A DNA stretch of 64,000 nucleotides from Actinomycetota bacterium (lineage in GTDB: Bacteria; Actinomycetota; Actinomycetes; Mycobacteriales; HKI-0501). The position numbers and the translations under genes were made by a program. The stretch is taken from contig JAVEDU010000033.1 in assembly GCA_030840805.1 (NCBI GenBank), positions 1 through 64,000 of the forward strand. Direction: 5' to 3'. The notes under the pieces are model-generated. The model saw only the letters and a list, made by a program, of their open reading frames with translations, had not been told where the DNA came from and did no database searches. Positions 1-8,464 of the stretch are shown piece by piece; the first letter of the stretch is position 1, and the number at the start of each line of letters is the position of its first letter.

Positions 1-46
1 CCAGCCGTGCGAGGTGGGCGACCTCCTCGCGCGTGATGCCAGGCAT
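1..46 (-). CDS. gatC: Aspartyl/glutamyl-tRNA amidotransferase subunit C, N-terminal fragment
   Basis: Only the first 15 codons lie in the window; the rest runs off the left edge. Reading minus from an ATG at 46 gives MPGITREEVAHLARL, the typical GatC opening (T/S-R-E-E-V-x-H-L-A-x-L). GatC is the small subunit of the GatCAB amidotransferase, which converts misacylated Glu-tRNA(Gln) or Asp-tRNA(Asn) to the correct aminoacyl-tRNA. gatA and gatB normally follow and would lie outside the window. The match is short but characteristic. Confidence 0.75.
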   Translation of the reverse strand, partial: MPGITREEVAHLARL

Positions 47-153
47 GCAGCGATCCTCTGGGGTGAGTGTGTGTGGTTTGGGCCCAATCCTATGGCGCCG
101 GTACGGATGCCCGCGCACGGGTTTCCCTCCGCCCCGCTCAGCGGACTCCTGAC

Positions 154-208
154 ACCCGCCGACGGCGCGAAATCCCCACAGGAGAGGGCACCCCACCAAT
201 GAACGGTC
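154..208. repeat. Imperfect direct repeat, copy 1 (gatC upstream region)
   Basis: About 55 bp beginning ACCCGCCGACGGCG and ending GAACGGTC. A second diverged copy lies at 250-302, with the same two ends and a more variable middle. Both copies sit in the roughly 300-bp gap between the gatC start and the stop of the GGDEF/EAL gene. No convincing gene is seen in that gap. Function unknown; a promoter duplication or regulatory repeat is possible. Confidence 0.55.
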
Positions 209-249
209 CCGGGCGATGCGGGCGGGGAAACAAATCCCCCCAAATCGCC

Positions 250-302
250 ACCCGCCGACGGCGGGATCCCCTCCGGGCAGGGAGCGTCACCAACGAACGG
301 TC
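250..302. repeat. Imperfect direct repeat, copy 2
   Basis: Second copy of the element at 154-208. It opens ACCCGCCGACGGCG and closes ACGAACGGTC, with substitutions and small gaps in the centre. The copies start 96 bp apart. Confidence 0.55.
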
Positions 303-344
303 ACTTGCGGTGCGGCTGCGCAACCCCCGGCCGGAGCCACCGGC

Positions 345-2900
345 TCACTCGTCGGTGGCAACCGCAGGCAACGCCGCGGCGGGCCGCTGCCACCCCCGCG
401 CCCCTCGGGCCCGAAGCCACGCCGTCGCCTCGTCCGCCGGCATCGCCGCGGCCACCAGCCACCCCTGTACGGCGTCACAGCCCAGATCCCGCAGGCGCTC
501 CCACGTCTCGTCGTCCTCGACGCCCTCCGCGACGACGAGCAGCCCGAGCGAGTGCGCGAGGTCGACGGTGCACCGCACGATCTCCGCGTCCTCGTTGTCC
601 ACGGCGAGCCGCGCGACGAAGGACCGGTCGATCTTCAGCTCACTGACGGGCAGTCGCCGCAGATGCACGAGCGACGAGTACCCCGTGCCGAAGTCGTCGA
701 GGGACAGCCGGACGCCGAGCTGGTGGAGCCGGTGCAGCGCGGGCAGCGGCCGCTCGGTGTCCCCGACCAGGCCGCTCTCGGTGATCTCCAGGGTCAGCCG
801 CTCGGCGGGCACCTTGTACTCGGCGAGCATCGCCTCGACCTCGGCCGGGAACTCCACGTCCGAGAGGCACCGGGAGGACAGGTTCACCGCGACCTGGAGC
901 GGGCGACCGGACTCCGCCCAGGCGGCGGCCTGGTCGAGCGCCGCGCGCAGCACCGTACGGGTCACCGGCACGATCAGCCCGGTGTGCTCGGCCACCGGGA
1001 CGAAGTCCCCGGGCGAGACCAGGCCGTGCTCCGGGTGACGCCACCGGACCAGGGCCTCGACGCCGAGCAGCTCGTTGTCCCGCAGGGCGACCTTGGGCTG
1101 GTAATGGACGGTCAGCGCGCCGGTGTCGATCGCGCGGCGCAGCTCGGACACCAGCCCGAGCCGGTGGACGGTGCGGGACTCCATCGACGCGGTGTAGACC
1201 TGCAGCGCGCGGGGGTTGTTCTTCGCCGCCTCGGTCGCCACGTCGGCCCGCTGGAGCAGCGGCTCGGTGCCGGCGGCGTGGTCCGGATACAGCGCGATGC
1301 CGACCGCGGCGGACACGTCGAGCGTGAACGCGTCGAGGACAAACGGCTCGCTCAGTCCATATTGGAGCGCGACGCCGACGGCCACCGCGCCCTCGACCCC
1401 CTCCGCCCGGACCAGCACGACGAACTCGTCCCCGCCGATCCGGGCCACCAGCGCGCCGTCCGGGGCGTACGCCGTGAGGCGCCGGCCGACCTCGGCGAGC
1501 AGCCGGTCACCCGCACCGTGACCGAGGGTGTCGTTGACGTCCCGGAGGTTCGCGACGTCGAACTGGATCACCGCGACGACCTCGCCCGGCGCCGGGTCGA
1601 CCTTGATGGCCTCCTCGACGGCGGCGGTGAAGCGCCTGCGGTTCGCGAGACCGGTGAGGCCGTCGTGGTACGCGTCGTGCCGCAGCCGGTCGATCAGCCG
1701 GTTGTTCTCCACGGCGACCGCGGCGTGGGCGGCGAGCGTCTCCAGCAGCCGGACGTCCGCGGCGCCGAAGAACGTCACGTCGCCCAGCCGATTGGTGACC
1801 TCCAGGCAGCCGACGACGGCGGTACCGGACCGCAGCGGGACGGCGATGACCTCCTCGACCCGCCGGGTCCGCAGCGCGCTGCGCAGCGTCGGGTCGTCCA
1901 CGCCGGCCTTCGGTCCGAAGTGGAGGGTCACGCCGTGCTGCAGGACGGCCTGCCGGATCGGGTCGTCCGGGACGACCGGCGAGTCGGCGATCTCGTCGAC
2001 CACGCCCGGTGAGTCGATGCGCGCCGTCAGCCGAACCTCCGGGTACCGGCCCTGCGACGGCAGCCACAGCGTCGCGGACTCGGCGTTGAGAAGGTCCCGG
2101 GTCCGGCTCAGCAGCGCGTCGGCGAGCGCACCGTCCTGCCGCGCGGCCCCGACCGCGCGGGTGAACTCGTACAGCTCGGTCAGGCTCTTGTGCTGCTGGA
2201 GGAACTGGGAGTACGCGCGGTATCCCGCGACGAGCACCCCGGCGAGGACGATCAGCAGGACAGCCGAGGCGGAGTTCTGCTCGAGCAGCATGACCACGAC
2301 GAGGCCGACGGTCACGTTCAGCACACCGGCGAGGGCGGCCGGCACGACGAGGTGCAGGAACCCGGTACGCCCCGGCCAGCCCTGGGCAGCGGTGATCGCG
2401 ACCAGGACCGCGCCGTTGCTGACCAGCAGCGCGGTGCCCATCGCGGCGTAGGCGGCGAGCCAGGACCGGACGTCGGTGGGGTTCTCGGGGTGGAGCGCCT
2501 CGAACACCGCGAGGGCGACGGAGACCTCCGCGACGGCGATCGTGATGTTCACGAACAGCTTGCCGAGCCGCCAGCGCTGGGTCCCGAGCGAGATCGCCTG
2601 GGACAGCACCCGGACCAGCACCAGCCCGAGCGGCGACATGAGGAACAGGCCGACGACCAGGGCCACCTCGGACAGCGTGACCGCGTACCCGTGACGGCGG
2701 ACCTGGATCTCCAGCCGGACGGTGTCGCAGACGAGGAACAGCAGGCCGAACGCGGCGAGCTTCCAGGGCGGCCCGAGGACGAGGCCGACCGAGGTCTGCG
2801 CGAGGCTGATCGCGGAGATCACGAGGAGGGCGGCGACGAGCGCGGAGATCGACAGCCGGTACTGCAGGGGGGCGGCTGTGTGGGACCTCGCGGCGGTCAC
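345..2900 (-). CDS. Membrane GAF-GGDEF-EAL cyclic-di-GMP signalling protein
   Basis: An 851-residue protein likely to make and/or break down cyclic di-GMP. Residues about 15-230 form several hydrophobic segments (a membrane sensor region). A GAF-like region follows at about 245-400, then a GGDEF domain with intact GGDEF at 489-493, and an EAL domain with GVEALVRWRHP near 613 and DDFGTGYSSL at 735-744. Other EAL signatures are also present (ITES, KIDRSFV, EGVE), so both active sites look complete. No RxxD inhibitory site is seen just before GGDEF. The GTG start at 2900 follows a purine-rich GGAGGGGAGGGG ribosome site. A YajQ-family gene, a family that includes reported c-di-GMP binders, lies 3 kb away; a link is only inferred. 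Confidence 0.93.
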   Translation of the reverse strand: MTAARSHTAAPLQYRLSISALVAALLVISAISLAQTSVGLVLGPPWKLAAFGLLFLVCDTVRLEIQVRRHGYAVTLSEVALVVGLFLMSPLGLVLVRVLSQAISLGTQRWRLGKLFVNITIAVAEVSVALAVFEALHPENPTDVRSWLAAYAAMGTALLVSNGAVLVAITAAQGWPGRTGFLHLVVPAALAGVLNVTVGLVVVMLLEQNSASAVLLIVLAGVLVAGYRAYSQFLQQHKSLTELYEFTRAVGAARQDGALADALLSRTRDLLNAESATLWLPSQGRYPEVRLTARIDSPGVVDEIADSPVVPDDPIRQAVLQHGVTLHFGPKAGVDDPTLRSALRTRRVEEVIAVPLRSGTAVVGCLEVTNRLGDVTFFGAADVRLLETLAAHAAVAVENNRLIDRLRHDAYHDGLTGLANRRRFTAAVEEAIKVDPAPGEVVAVIQFDVANLRDVNDTLGHGAGDRLLAEVGRRLTAYAPDGALVARIGGDEFVVLVRAEGVEGAVAVGVALQYGLSEPFVLDAFTLDVSAAVGIALYPDHAAGTEPLLQRADVATEAAKNNPRALQVYTASMESRTVHRLGLVSELRRAIDTGALTVHYQPKVALRDNELLGVEALVRWRHPEHGLVSPGDFVPVAEHTGLIVPVTRTVLRAALDQAAAWAESGRPLQVAVNLSSRCLSDVEFPAEVEAMLAEYKVPAERLTLEITESGLVGDTERPLPALHRLHQLGVRLSLDDFGTGYSSLVHLRRLPVSELKIDRSFVARLAVDNEDAEIVRCTVDLAHSLGLLVVAEGVEDDETWERLRDLGCDAVQGWLVAAAMPADEATAWLRARGARGWQRPAAALPAVATDE

Positions 2901-2966
2901 CTACCCCTCCCCTCCGCTCCTCGTCGAGGCCGGTTCAGCGTGATTGCGGATGGGGCACCCGATGAC

Positions 2967-3143
2967 TCAGAGCCAGACGACGCCGAGGGTCTGGACGCTG
3001 CCGGCGGAATCCTGGTCGGCGTACGCGGGCGCCTTGGCCGACGTCTCGGCGGAGGCCGGTGTCATCGAACCGAACAGGGCCAGCCCGAAGGCCGCCGCGA
3101 ATGCGACGCGCAGCGCGAGTCGTCCCGTCCTGCGTGTCTCCAT
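2967..3143 (-). CDS. Small secreted protein, 58 residues
   Basis: The reading frame from an ATG at 3143 encodes 58 residues. It has a basic start (METRRTGR), a hydrophobic stretch and an Ala-x-Ala-like cleavage area (TPASAET). A short mature part follows (about 30 residues, ending TLGVVWL). A GGGAGAG ribosome site stands about 7 bases upstream, which favours this start over upstream in-frame ATGs. I do not recognise a family. The 3144-3446 stretch upstream holds no convincing gene; it has a 6-bp inverted repeat TTGGCA/TGCCAA at 3255-3278 and probably carries this gene's promoter. Confidence 0.6.
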   Translation of the reverse strand: METRRTGRLALRVAFAAAFGLALFGSMTPASAETSAKAPAYADQDSAGSVQTLGVVWL

Positions 3144-3446
3144 CTGACCGCTCTCCCTCATGTTCATGCGATGCGGCCGCACGGTTCCGTCGTGACGGCG
3201 CCCCCTTGTCGGCCGGGTGGGCGGTCGGGGGCATGCGGCGCGCCGGTGCACATCTTGGCACGTCACGCGCCCTGCCAACAGACACCGATCAGGGGACGAC
3301 CTGGTGTCAAGGTCGCCATATCGTGCGCAGATGGGGCGTTTCGACGTGACTCTGCGCGATCTGCTGACCATATTTCCGTCCAACCACCGGTCGAACCACC
3401 GGAGACGGCACCGGGAATACGATCTTGGCTCCGCCGGCCGCCGGAA

Positions 3447-3776
3447 TCAAGCCTCGGGGACGTCCCCGCCGAGACCGCCCGGGCGCTCCCGGCCGGTCTC
3501 CTGCTCCCACGCGGCGAGCTGGGTGTTGAGCGCCCGCATGATCTCGAAGACCTGCGACGGCGGGACCTTGACCCGGCTGACGATCCGGGTCGGCACCTGG
3601 GTGTACTCCTCGCCCGTCTCGGCGTCCTCGACCGGAAACGGCGGACGCGTCACGGCGGCGAAGTCGAGGGTGAACGTCTCGGCGTCGTGCCAGATGCTGA
3701 CGAAGTTGGCGTACACGCCGACCTCGACGTCGGGGCCGATCTCGACCTGGAACCGGGTCTCGGGCTGCTCGGTCAC
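3447..3776 (-). CDS. DUF3467 domain protein
   Basis: A 109-residue cytoplasmic protein without signal peptide or membrane segments. The N-terminal half has the family pattern VYANFVSIWHDAETFTLDF, and the second half has SRVKVPPSQVFEIMRALNTQ then a W-E-x-E-T-G stretch, as in DUF3467 proteins. The function of the family is not established to my knowledge. The start is a GTG at 3776 with only a weak ribosome site. It seems to be a single-gene unit between two small exported-protein genes. Confidence 0.8.
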   Translation of the reverse strand: MTEQPETRFQVEIGPDVEVGVYANFVSIWHDAETFTLDFAAVTRPPFPVEDAETGEEYTQVPTRIVSRVKVPPSQVFEIMRALNTQLAAWEQETGRERPGGLGGDVPEA

Positions 3777-3863
3777 GCGGGCAGCCTAGCCGGGCCGTCC
3801 GGAAACGACGACGTCCTCCGCTCGGCGCAGGGATCACCGGCGCGGGTCCCGCGCGCGGTGGGC

Positions 3864-4093
3864 TCAGATGCCCAGCACCGAGCTCACCACGGCCAGCGCT
3901 GCACCGGCGGCGCCGTGGACGGTGCCGGTCGCGATGCCGACCAGCGAGTCGACGAGGCCGCCGATCACGGGGAGCCCCGTGGACGGGACGACCGGGAACG
4001 GGGGCAGGGTGACCGCCCGGCGGTCGACTGGGTGGCCACGACGAACGCGGTGGCCAGGGCCGCCACGAGTCCGAGCCGAACGGTCTTGATCAT
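3864..4093 (-). pseudogene. Small exported protein gene with an apparent frameshift
   Basis: An ATG at 4093, with a GGAGGAG ribosome site, begins a clear signal peptide (MIKTVRLGLVAALATAFVVA). In the same frame the peptide stops after 42 residues at 3965-3967, following an Arg/Ser/Pro-rich tail unlike a mature exported protein. Another frame picks up at about 4030 and runs to 3864 as a hydrophobic, Gly/Ala/Val-rich sequence ending ALAVVSSVLGI. Joining the frames would give about 75 residues. The pattern fits loss of one base (or gain of two) at about 4005-4040, within a GC-rich run. It could be a pseudogene or a sequencing error; the 42-residue product cannot be excluded. Confidence 0.55.
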
Positions 4094-4221
4094 GTCGGGC
4101 TCTCCTCCACCGGGGCGGGTGCCCCGCTCCGGCGGGATTCACGCGGTGTCGGAGCCTGAGGGTGGGGCGGGGTGTGCGCGGCGGGCGGCCGATGACGCCG
4201 GGGGCCGCCCGCCGGTGGCGG

Positions 4222-5064
4222 TCAGCCGGTGCAGTTCGGCACCGCCGGTGCGCTGCCGACACAGTTGTTCAGCAGGTTCGCGGTGATCGGTGAGGCCGTG
4301 GTGGTCATCACGCCGCCCACGCGGTAGACGCCGCCGCCGAGGACCCCGACGTTCGTGGTCACCGTGGTACCGGTGAGGGTCGTCGCCGTGGAGTTGATCG
4401 CGGCGATGCCGCCGCCGTTCACGACGGCGGTGTTGCCGCTGATGAGCGTCGGCAGGCCGGTGGCGGTCAACGACCCCATCGGACCGTTCCAGATGCCGCC
4501 GCCGCTCAGCGTCCCGGTGTTGCCGCTCACCGTGCTCCCGGTGAACGTCGCGGCGGTCGCGGGCCCGGTGGGCAGGTCGCCGACGTTGGCCAGGCCACCG
4601 CCGTTGCCGGTGGCGAGGTTGCCGGTCAGGCTGCTCACGGTGAGGGTGACCGCGCCGTGGTTGAGGATGGCGCCACCGTCACCGACGGCGCTGCCGTTGG
4701 TGAACGCGACCGACGTGGTGAGGGTGAGGCCGCCGCTGCTGCCGACCTCGGCGATGCGGAAGAGCAGCAGCGAGGACCGCGTGACGGTCGCGGGGCCGAG
4801 CAACTCGATCGGCGTGGTGATGACCGGTAGCCCGTTGGTCGGCCCGCCGTGGGGCGAGGTCAGGGCGTAGGTGCAACCGGACGCCAGCGTGAGGGTGTCC
4901 GGCGCCGCGGTGCTGTTCGCGAGGTTGACCGCGTTGACGAGTGCGGTCTCGCTGCACGCCACGGGGATGACGGCGGCCTGCGCGGCCGGCATGAAGAGGG
5001 TCATGCCCCCGGTCACGACGGTGACCCCGAGCAGGACCTGGATGATGGTGCGGATGCGTCGCAT
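4222..5064 (-). CDS. Secreted right-handed beta-helix repeat protein
   Basis: A 280-residue exported protein. MRRIRTIIQVLLG leads into a hydrophobic signal peptide ending near PAAQAA. The mature part starts with a CSETALVNAVNLAN segment, typical of actinobacterial CSLREAI-type beta-helix proteins. Repeats rich in G/T/S/N follow (GNGGGLANVG, SGNTGTLSGGGIWNG, NGGGIAAIN), matching the rungs of a parallel beta-helix. The C-terminus has two cysteines (NNCVGS and NCTG). The ATG at 5064 is preferred over an upstream in-frame start because it has GAAGG in front and begins a signal peptide. The role is unknown; adhesion or carbohydrate binding are common guesses. Confidence 0.75.
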   Translation of the reverse strand: MRRIRTIIQVLLGVTVVTGGMTLFMPAAQAAVIPVACSETALVNAVNLANSTAAPDTLTLASGCTYALTSPHGGPTNGLPVITTPIELLGPATVTRSSLLLFRIAEVGSSGGLTLTTSVAFTNGSAVGDGGAILNHGAVTLTVSSLTGNLATGNGGGLANVGDLPTGPATAATFTGSTVSGNTGTLSGGGIWNGPMGSLTATGLPTLISGNTAVVNGGGIAAINSTATTLTGTTVTTNVGVLGGGVYRVGGVMTTTASPITANLLNNCVGSAPAVPNCTG

Positions 5065-5380
5065 GACGCCTTCATTTCCCGAACACAGATGGGAGTGCTC
5101 GCCCGGGCGTGGCACGCCGGGGCGGGAGGAGACGGCGCACACGCGCATCGCTGCGGAGTGCCTGCGCCCGGTTTCCGTCCACGAAAAAGACCCACAGCTC
5201 GTCGGTCGCGGATTCCTTCACGCCACCGAGGTCTGGGGCAACACCACGAACGTACTCCGATCGCGCCGTCGGGAGTGCCGGAGCCGTGAACTTCGCGAGA
5301 TCTGTGGACGTCGGCCCGGGCGACGGCTACGCGGGGCTCGACGCACCGAGGCCACCCACGAGAGGGCCGGACACACAGAC

Positions 5381-5419
5381 GAGGCCCCCGACCAGCGCGC
5401 GCGCTGGCCGGGGGCCTCG
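5381..5419 (-). terminator. Hairpin downstream of tRNA-Tyr
   Basis: GAGGCCCCCG and CGGGGGCCTC form a long GC stem with a further CCAGCGC/GCGCTGG inner stem. It lies just past the tRNA 3' end in the direction of transcription. The 5065-5380 stretch beyond it, up to the beta-helix gene, shows no gene I can support. Confidence 0.75.
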
Positions 5420-5427
5420 TTCCCAGG

Positions 5428-5512
5428 TGGTGGCGGGTGTTGGGTTCGAACCAACGTAGGCTGAGCCGGCGGATTTACAGTCCGCTCCCTTTGGCCACTC
5501 GGGCAACCCGCC
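5428..5512 (-). tRNA. tRNA-Tyr (anticodon GTA)
   Basis: The minus strand folds as a cloverleaf. The acceptor stem pairs GGCGGGT with ACCCGCC, the anticodon loop contains CTGTAAATC with anticodon GTA, and there is a long class II variable arm. The T-arm GTTGGTTCGAACCCAAC is canonical. The discriminator A at 5431 is followed by an encoded CCA (5428-5430). A strong hairpin downstream fits its terminator. Confidence 0.95.
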
Positions 5513-5631
5513 CTGGGGTGCCGCCGCGCCGAAGCACGACCGCGGAAGGCAGGATATCGAACACCCACGGGGTGCCCGCAAACGGGTACCCCCGCACGCT
5601 CACCGCACACCCGCAAGGAAGGAGCGCCCCC

Positions 5632-6123
5632 GTGGCGGACCCGTCGTTCGACGTCGTCAGCAAGGTGGACCGGCAGGAGGTCGACAACGCCCTCAACCAG
5701 ACCACCAAGGAGCTGTCCCAGCGGTTCGACTTCCGGGGCTCGAACGCCTCGGTCGCCTGGTCCGGCGAGGAGGGCATCGCGCTCCAGGCCGACACCGAGG
5801 ACCGCGTGAAGGCGGCGCTGGAGGTGTTCCGCGAGAAGCTCGTCAAGCGCGGGATCAGCCTGAAGGCGTTCGAGCCCGGCGATCCGCAGCTGTCCGGCCG
5901 GACGTACAAGATCACCGGCTCGATCGTGCAGGGCATCACCTCGGAGAACGCCAAGAAGATCGCGAAGAGGGTCCGCGACGAGGGCCTCAAGGGCGTGCAG
6001 GCGCAGATCCAGGGTGACCAGCTCCGGGTCACCGGGAAGAAGAAGGACGACCTCCAGGCGGTCATCGCGCTGCTGAAGGACTCCGACTTCGGCATCGCCC
6101 TGCAGTTCACGAACTACCGGTAG
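5632..6123 (+). CDS. YajQ-family nucleotide-binding protein
   Basis: A 163-residue protein that is YajQ-like along its full length. It opens (V)[19 protein letters not shown], and later has [35 protein letters not shown] and a final [11 protein letters not shown]. The family has a double RRM-like fold that binds nucleotides or RNA; some members are reported cyclic-di-GMP effectors. The GTG start at 5632 follows AAGGAAGGAG. It is monocistronic and followed by a 61-bp palindrome. The nearby GGDEF/EAL gene makes a shared cyclic-di-GMP role conceivable but unproven. Confidence 0.93.
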   Translation: MADPSFDVVSKVDRQEVDNALNQTTKELSQRFDFRGSNASVAWSGEEGIALQADTEDRVKAALEVFREKLVKRGISLKAFEPGDPQLSGRTYKITGSIVQGITSENAKKIAKRVRDEGLKGVQAQIQGDQLRVTGKKKDDLQAVIALLKDSDFGIALQFTNYR

Positions 6124-6133
6124 CAACCTCCGA

Positions 6134-6194
6134 GTTGATCATGGACCTTGCAACACGACACGCCGGCGTGTCTGTTGCAAGGTCCATGATCAAC
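6134..6194. repeat. 61-bp palindrome, copy 1 (bidirectional terminator-like)
   Basis: Perfectly paired 22-base arms (GTTGATCATGGACCTTGCAA CA and its complement) flank a second palindrome, GACACGCCGGCGTGTC. A copy of exactly the same length lies at 45886-45946. It separates the convergent yajQ-like and MFS genes and provides the TGA stop of the MFS gene. It probably ends transcription in both directions, or is a dispersed REP-like element. Confidence 0.9.
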
Positions 6195-7446
6195 GCCGGG
6201 TAGGCAGCGGTGCGGCGTCCGTGACCGCGTCGTGCCGGCGCAGGGCACTGCCCGGGAGCGCCGCCGCCGTCGCCGCCAGCACGGTGGCCGCGGCGCTCAG
6301 CAGGAACGCCGCCGTCGTCCCGCCCCGGCTGTCCAGCACCACACCGGCGAGCGCCGCTCCCCCGGCCGCTCCGGCGGAGGAGATCGTCGCGACCCAGGTG
6401 TACGCCTCGTTCACGGTGCCGCGGGGCGCGATGCGGGCGACGAGCGCGTTCTCCACGGTGAGCGCAGGGGCCAGCGTGAGCCCGCCGATCAGCAGCGTCA
6501 CGGCCATCACCGGGACCGTGGGCGCGAGGACCAGCGCGGTCATGTTCACCGCCACCGCGCCCATCGTCCAGGCCCACTGGGTCGGCAGCGGGGCCGCGAA
6601 GTGCCGGGTGCCGAACCAGATCCCGCCGACCACGCTCCCCACCGCCCACAGCCCGAGCAGCACCCCCGCGACGGTCTCACCGTCGGCACCGGACCGCGCC
6701 ATCGCGAACGCCGGCACGGTGACCCCGACGACGCCGAACGACATCGCCAGGCCGAACACCACCGACAGCAGCAGCGGCATCCCGGGCGCGACGGCGGGGC
6801 CCAGCCCCCGGATGCGCGGCCGGTCGGGGTGCGGTCGCCACGCCTGGGTCGCCCGGCCCAGCGCCACGCACAGCGTTCCGGCGAGCGTCAGCACCGCCGC
6901 GGCCGCGAGTGCGACGCCGGGCGACGCGATCGCCACGAGGCCGCCGACGAGCATGGGCCCGACCACGAACACGACCTCGAACACGGTCGTCTCCAGCGCG
7001 AGCGCCGGGCCCCGCAGCGCCAGGTGCGCGCCGGCCGGGTCGGTGAGGTCGGTCCAGACACTCCGCACCGCCGCGGTGAGCGGCGGCAGCACGGCGCCGA
7101 GCAGGGCCGCGGCGACGGCGATCACCCAGGCCGGCCGGTGACCCCAGACGGCGGCGAGTACCCCCGCCACCGCGACCGGGTACGCGCTCGCCGTCACGAG
7201 GAGCACCCGCGCCGGGCCGACCCGGTCGCTGAGCCGGCCGAGCAGGGGACCCGCCAGCGCGGTGGCGATGCCATACAGGGCGCTCACCGCACCTGCCGCC
7301 GCGTAGGAACCGGTCGCGTCGCGGACCAGCAGCACGAGGGCGAGCGGGGTCATCCCGATCGGCAGTCGCCCGAGGACGCCCGCCACCACCAGCGTCGGCG
7401 CCCCGGGCAGCCGCCACACGGCGGCGTACCGGCGCAGCGCGATCAC
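6190..7446 (-). CDS. MFS transporter
   Basis: A 418-residue, highly hydrophobic protein with about 12 membrane segments in two halves. The loop between segments 2 and 3 has the major-facilitator signature GPLLGRLSDRVGPARVLLV. It resembles drug- or metabolite-efflux MFS proteins, but the substrate cannot be read from sequence. The start is a GTG at 7446. The last codons run into the 61-bp palindrome, which supplies the stop codon (R-R-stop). It is a single-gene unit on the minus strand. Confidence 0.88.
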   Translation of the reverse strand: MIALRRYAAVWRLPGAPTLVVAGVLGRLPIGMTPLALVLLVRDATGSYAAAGAVSALYGIATALAGPLLGRLSDRVGPARVLLVTASAYPVAVAGVLAAVWGHRPAWVIAVAAALLGAVLPPLTAAVRSVWTDLTDPAGAHLALRGPALALETTVFEVVFVVGPMLVGGLVAIASPGVALAAAAVLTLAGTLCVALGRATQAWRPHPDRPRIRGLGPAVAPGMPLLLSVVFGLAMSFGVVGVTVPAFAMARSGADGETVAGVLLGLWAVGSVVGGIWFGTRHFAAPLPTQWAWTMGAVAVNMTALVLAPTVPVMAVTLLIGGLTLAPALTVENALVARIAPRGTVNEAYTWVATISSAGAAGGAALAGVVLDSRGGTTAAFLLSAAATVLAATAAALPGSALRRHDAVTDAAPLPTRR

Positions 7447-7497
7447 CCAGGGCCTTCCGGTAGCGGGGTTGTCACCCCACGCTACCGGCGGGGCGGG

Positions 7498-8388
7498 TCA
7501 GCCGAAGCGGGGGTCGGTCGACGCGCCGACGCCCGCCATCAGCTCCAGCCGGCGCACCCGCTCCTCCATCGGGGGGTGGGTGGCGAACAGCTTCGCCACC
7601 CCGCCACCGCGGAACGGGTTGTCGATCATCAGGTGGCTGGTGGTGGCGAGCCGGGGGTCCTCCGGGAGCGGGAGCGCGGACGTTCCCATGTGGATCTTCT
7701 TCAGCGCACTGGCGAGCCCCAGCGGATCCCCGGTGAGCCGGGCGCCGCTGGCATCCGCCTCGTACTCCCGCGAGCGGCTGATCGCCAGCTGGACGATGCT
7801 CGCCGCGATCGGACCGAGGAACAGCATCAGCATGGCCGCGAACGGGTTTCCGCCGCCGCCCTCCTCGTCGTCCGACGACCCCATCGGGAACAGGAACCCG
7901 AGGTACGCGAGGTAGGTGATGATGCTCGCCAGGGCACCGGCCACCGACGAGATCAGGATGTCGCGGTTGTACACGTGGGACAGTTCGTGGCCCAGCACCG
8001 CGCGCAGCTCCCGCGGGTTCAGCACGCCGAGGATGCCCTCGGTGCAGCAGACCGCGGCATTGCGGGGGTTCCGGCCGGTGGCGAACGCGTTCGGCTGGTT
8101 GGTCGGGCTGATGTACAGGCGCGGCATCGGCTGCCCGGCGGCGGTCGCCAGCTCCCGGACCATCTGGTACAGCCCCGGCTGCTGGGCCTCGCTGATCGGG
8201 TAGGCGCGCATCGACTTCAGCGCGAGCTTGTCCGAGAAGAAGTAGCTGAACCCGTTGACCCCGAGCGCGATCAGGAAGGCGAACGTGAGGCCGATGCTGC
8301 CGCCGAACGCGTAGCCGGCGACCAGGATGAGGGCCGACAGCAGGCCGAGCAGGGCGGCGGTCTTCAGGCCGTTGTGGTGGCGGTGCAC
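7498..8388 (-). CDS. htpX: HtpX-like M48 membrane zinc metalloprotease
   Basis: A 296-residue membrane protease of the HtpX family, which degrades damaged membrane proteins. Hydrophobic segments lie near residues 10-55. The zinc motif HELSH is at 134-138 ([11 protein letters not shown]), further membrane segments follow, and [10 protein letters not shown] supplies the third ligand Glu. I chose the GTG at 8388 over one seven codons upstream because GGAGGGAAG stands just before it. It lies 76 bases downstream of the short nuo set; htpX next to nuo or menaquinone genes recurs in actinomycetes as far as I recall. Confidence 0.93.
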   Translation of the reverse strand: MHRHHNGLKTAALLGLLSALILVAGYAFGGSIGLTFAFLIALGVNGFSYFFSDKLALKSMRAYPISEAQQPGLYQMVRELATAAGQPMPRLYISPTNQPNAFATGRNPRNAAVCCTEGILGVLNPRELRAVLGHELSHVYNRDILISSVAGALASIITYLAYLGFLFPMGSSDDEEGGGGNPFAAMLMLFLGPIAASIVQLAISRSREYEADASGARLTGDPLGLASALKKIHMGTSALPLPEDPRLATTSHLMIDNPFRGGGVAKLFATHPPMEERVRRLELMAGVGASTDPRFG

Positions 8389-8464
8389 GGTACTTCCCTC
8401 CGGGGACACGAACTCGCGGGTCGTCAGTTCAACGGCCGGTGAGGTCCGCGGGTTCCCGGAGTGG

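Noticed and set aside
216-2012. Long plus-strand open frame opposite the GGDEF/EAL gene
   Set aside because: It is antisense to a clear multidomain gene; its Arg/Gly/Asp/Val-rich composition is what GC-rich third positions give in a shadow frame.
3331-3789. Plus-strand frame starting MGRFDVTLRDLL
   Set aside because: It runs antisense to the DUF3467 gene and loses any protein-like character after about 40 residues.
5437-5631. In-frame extension of the YajQ-like ORF back through the tRNA gene
   Set aside because: The GTG at 5632 has the ribosome site and matches the family start; upstream codons overlap tRNA-Tyr.
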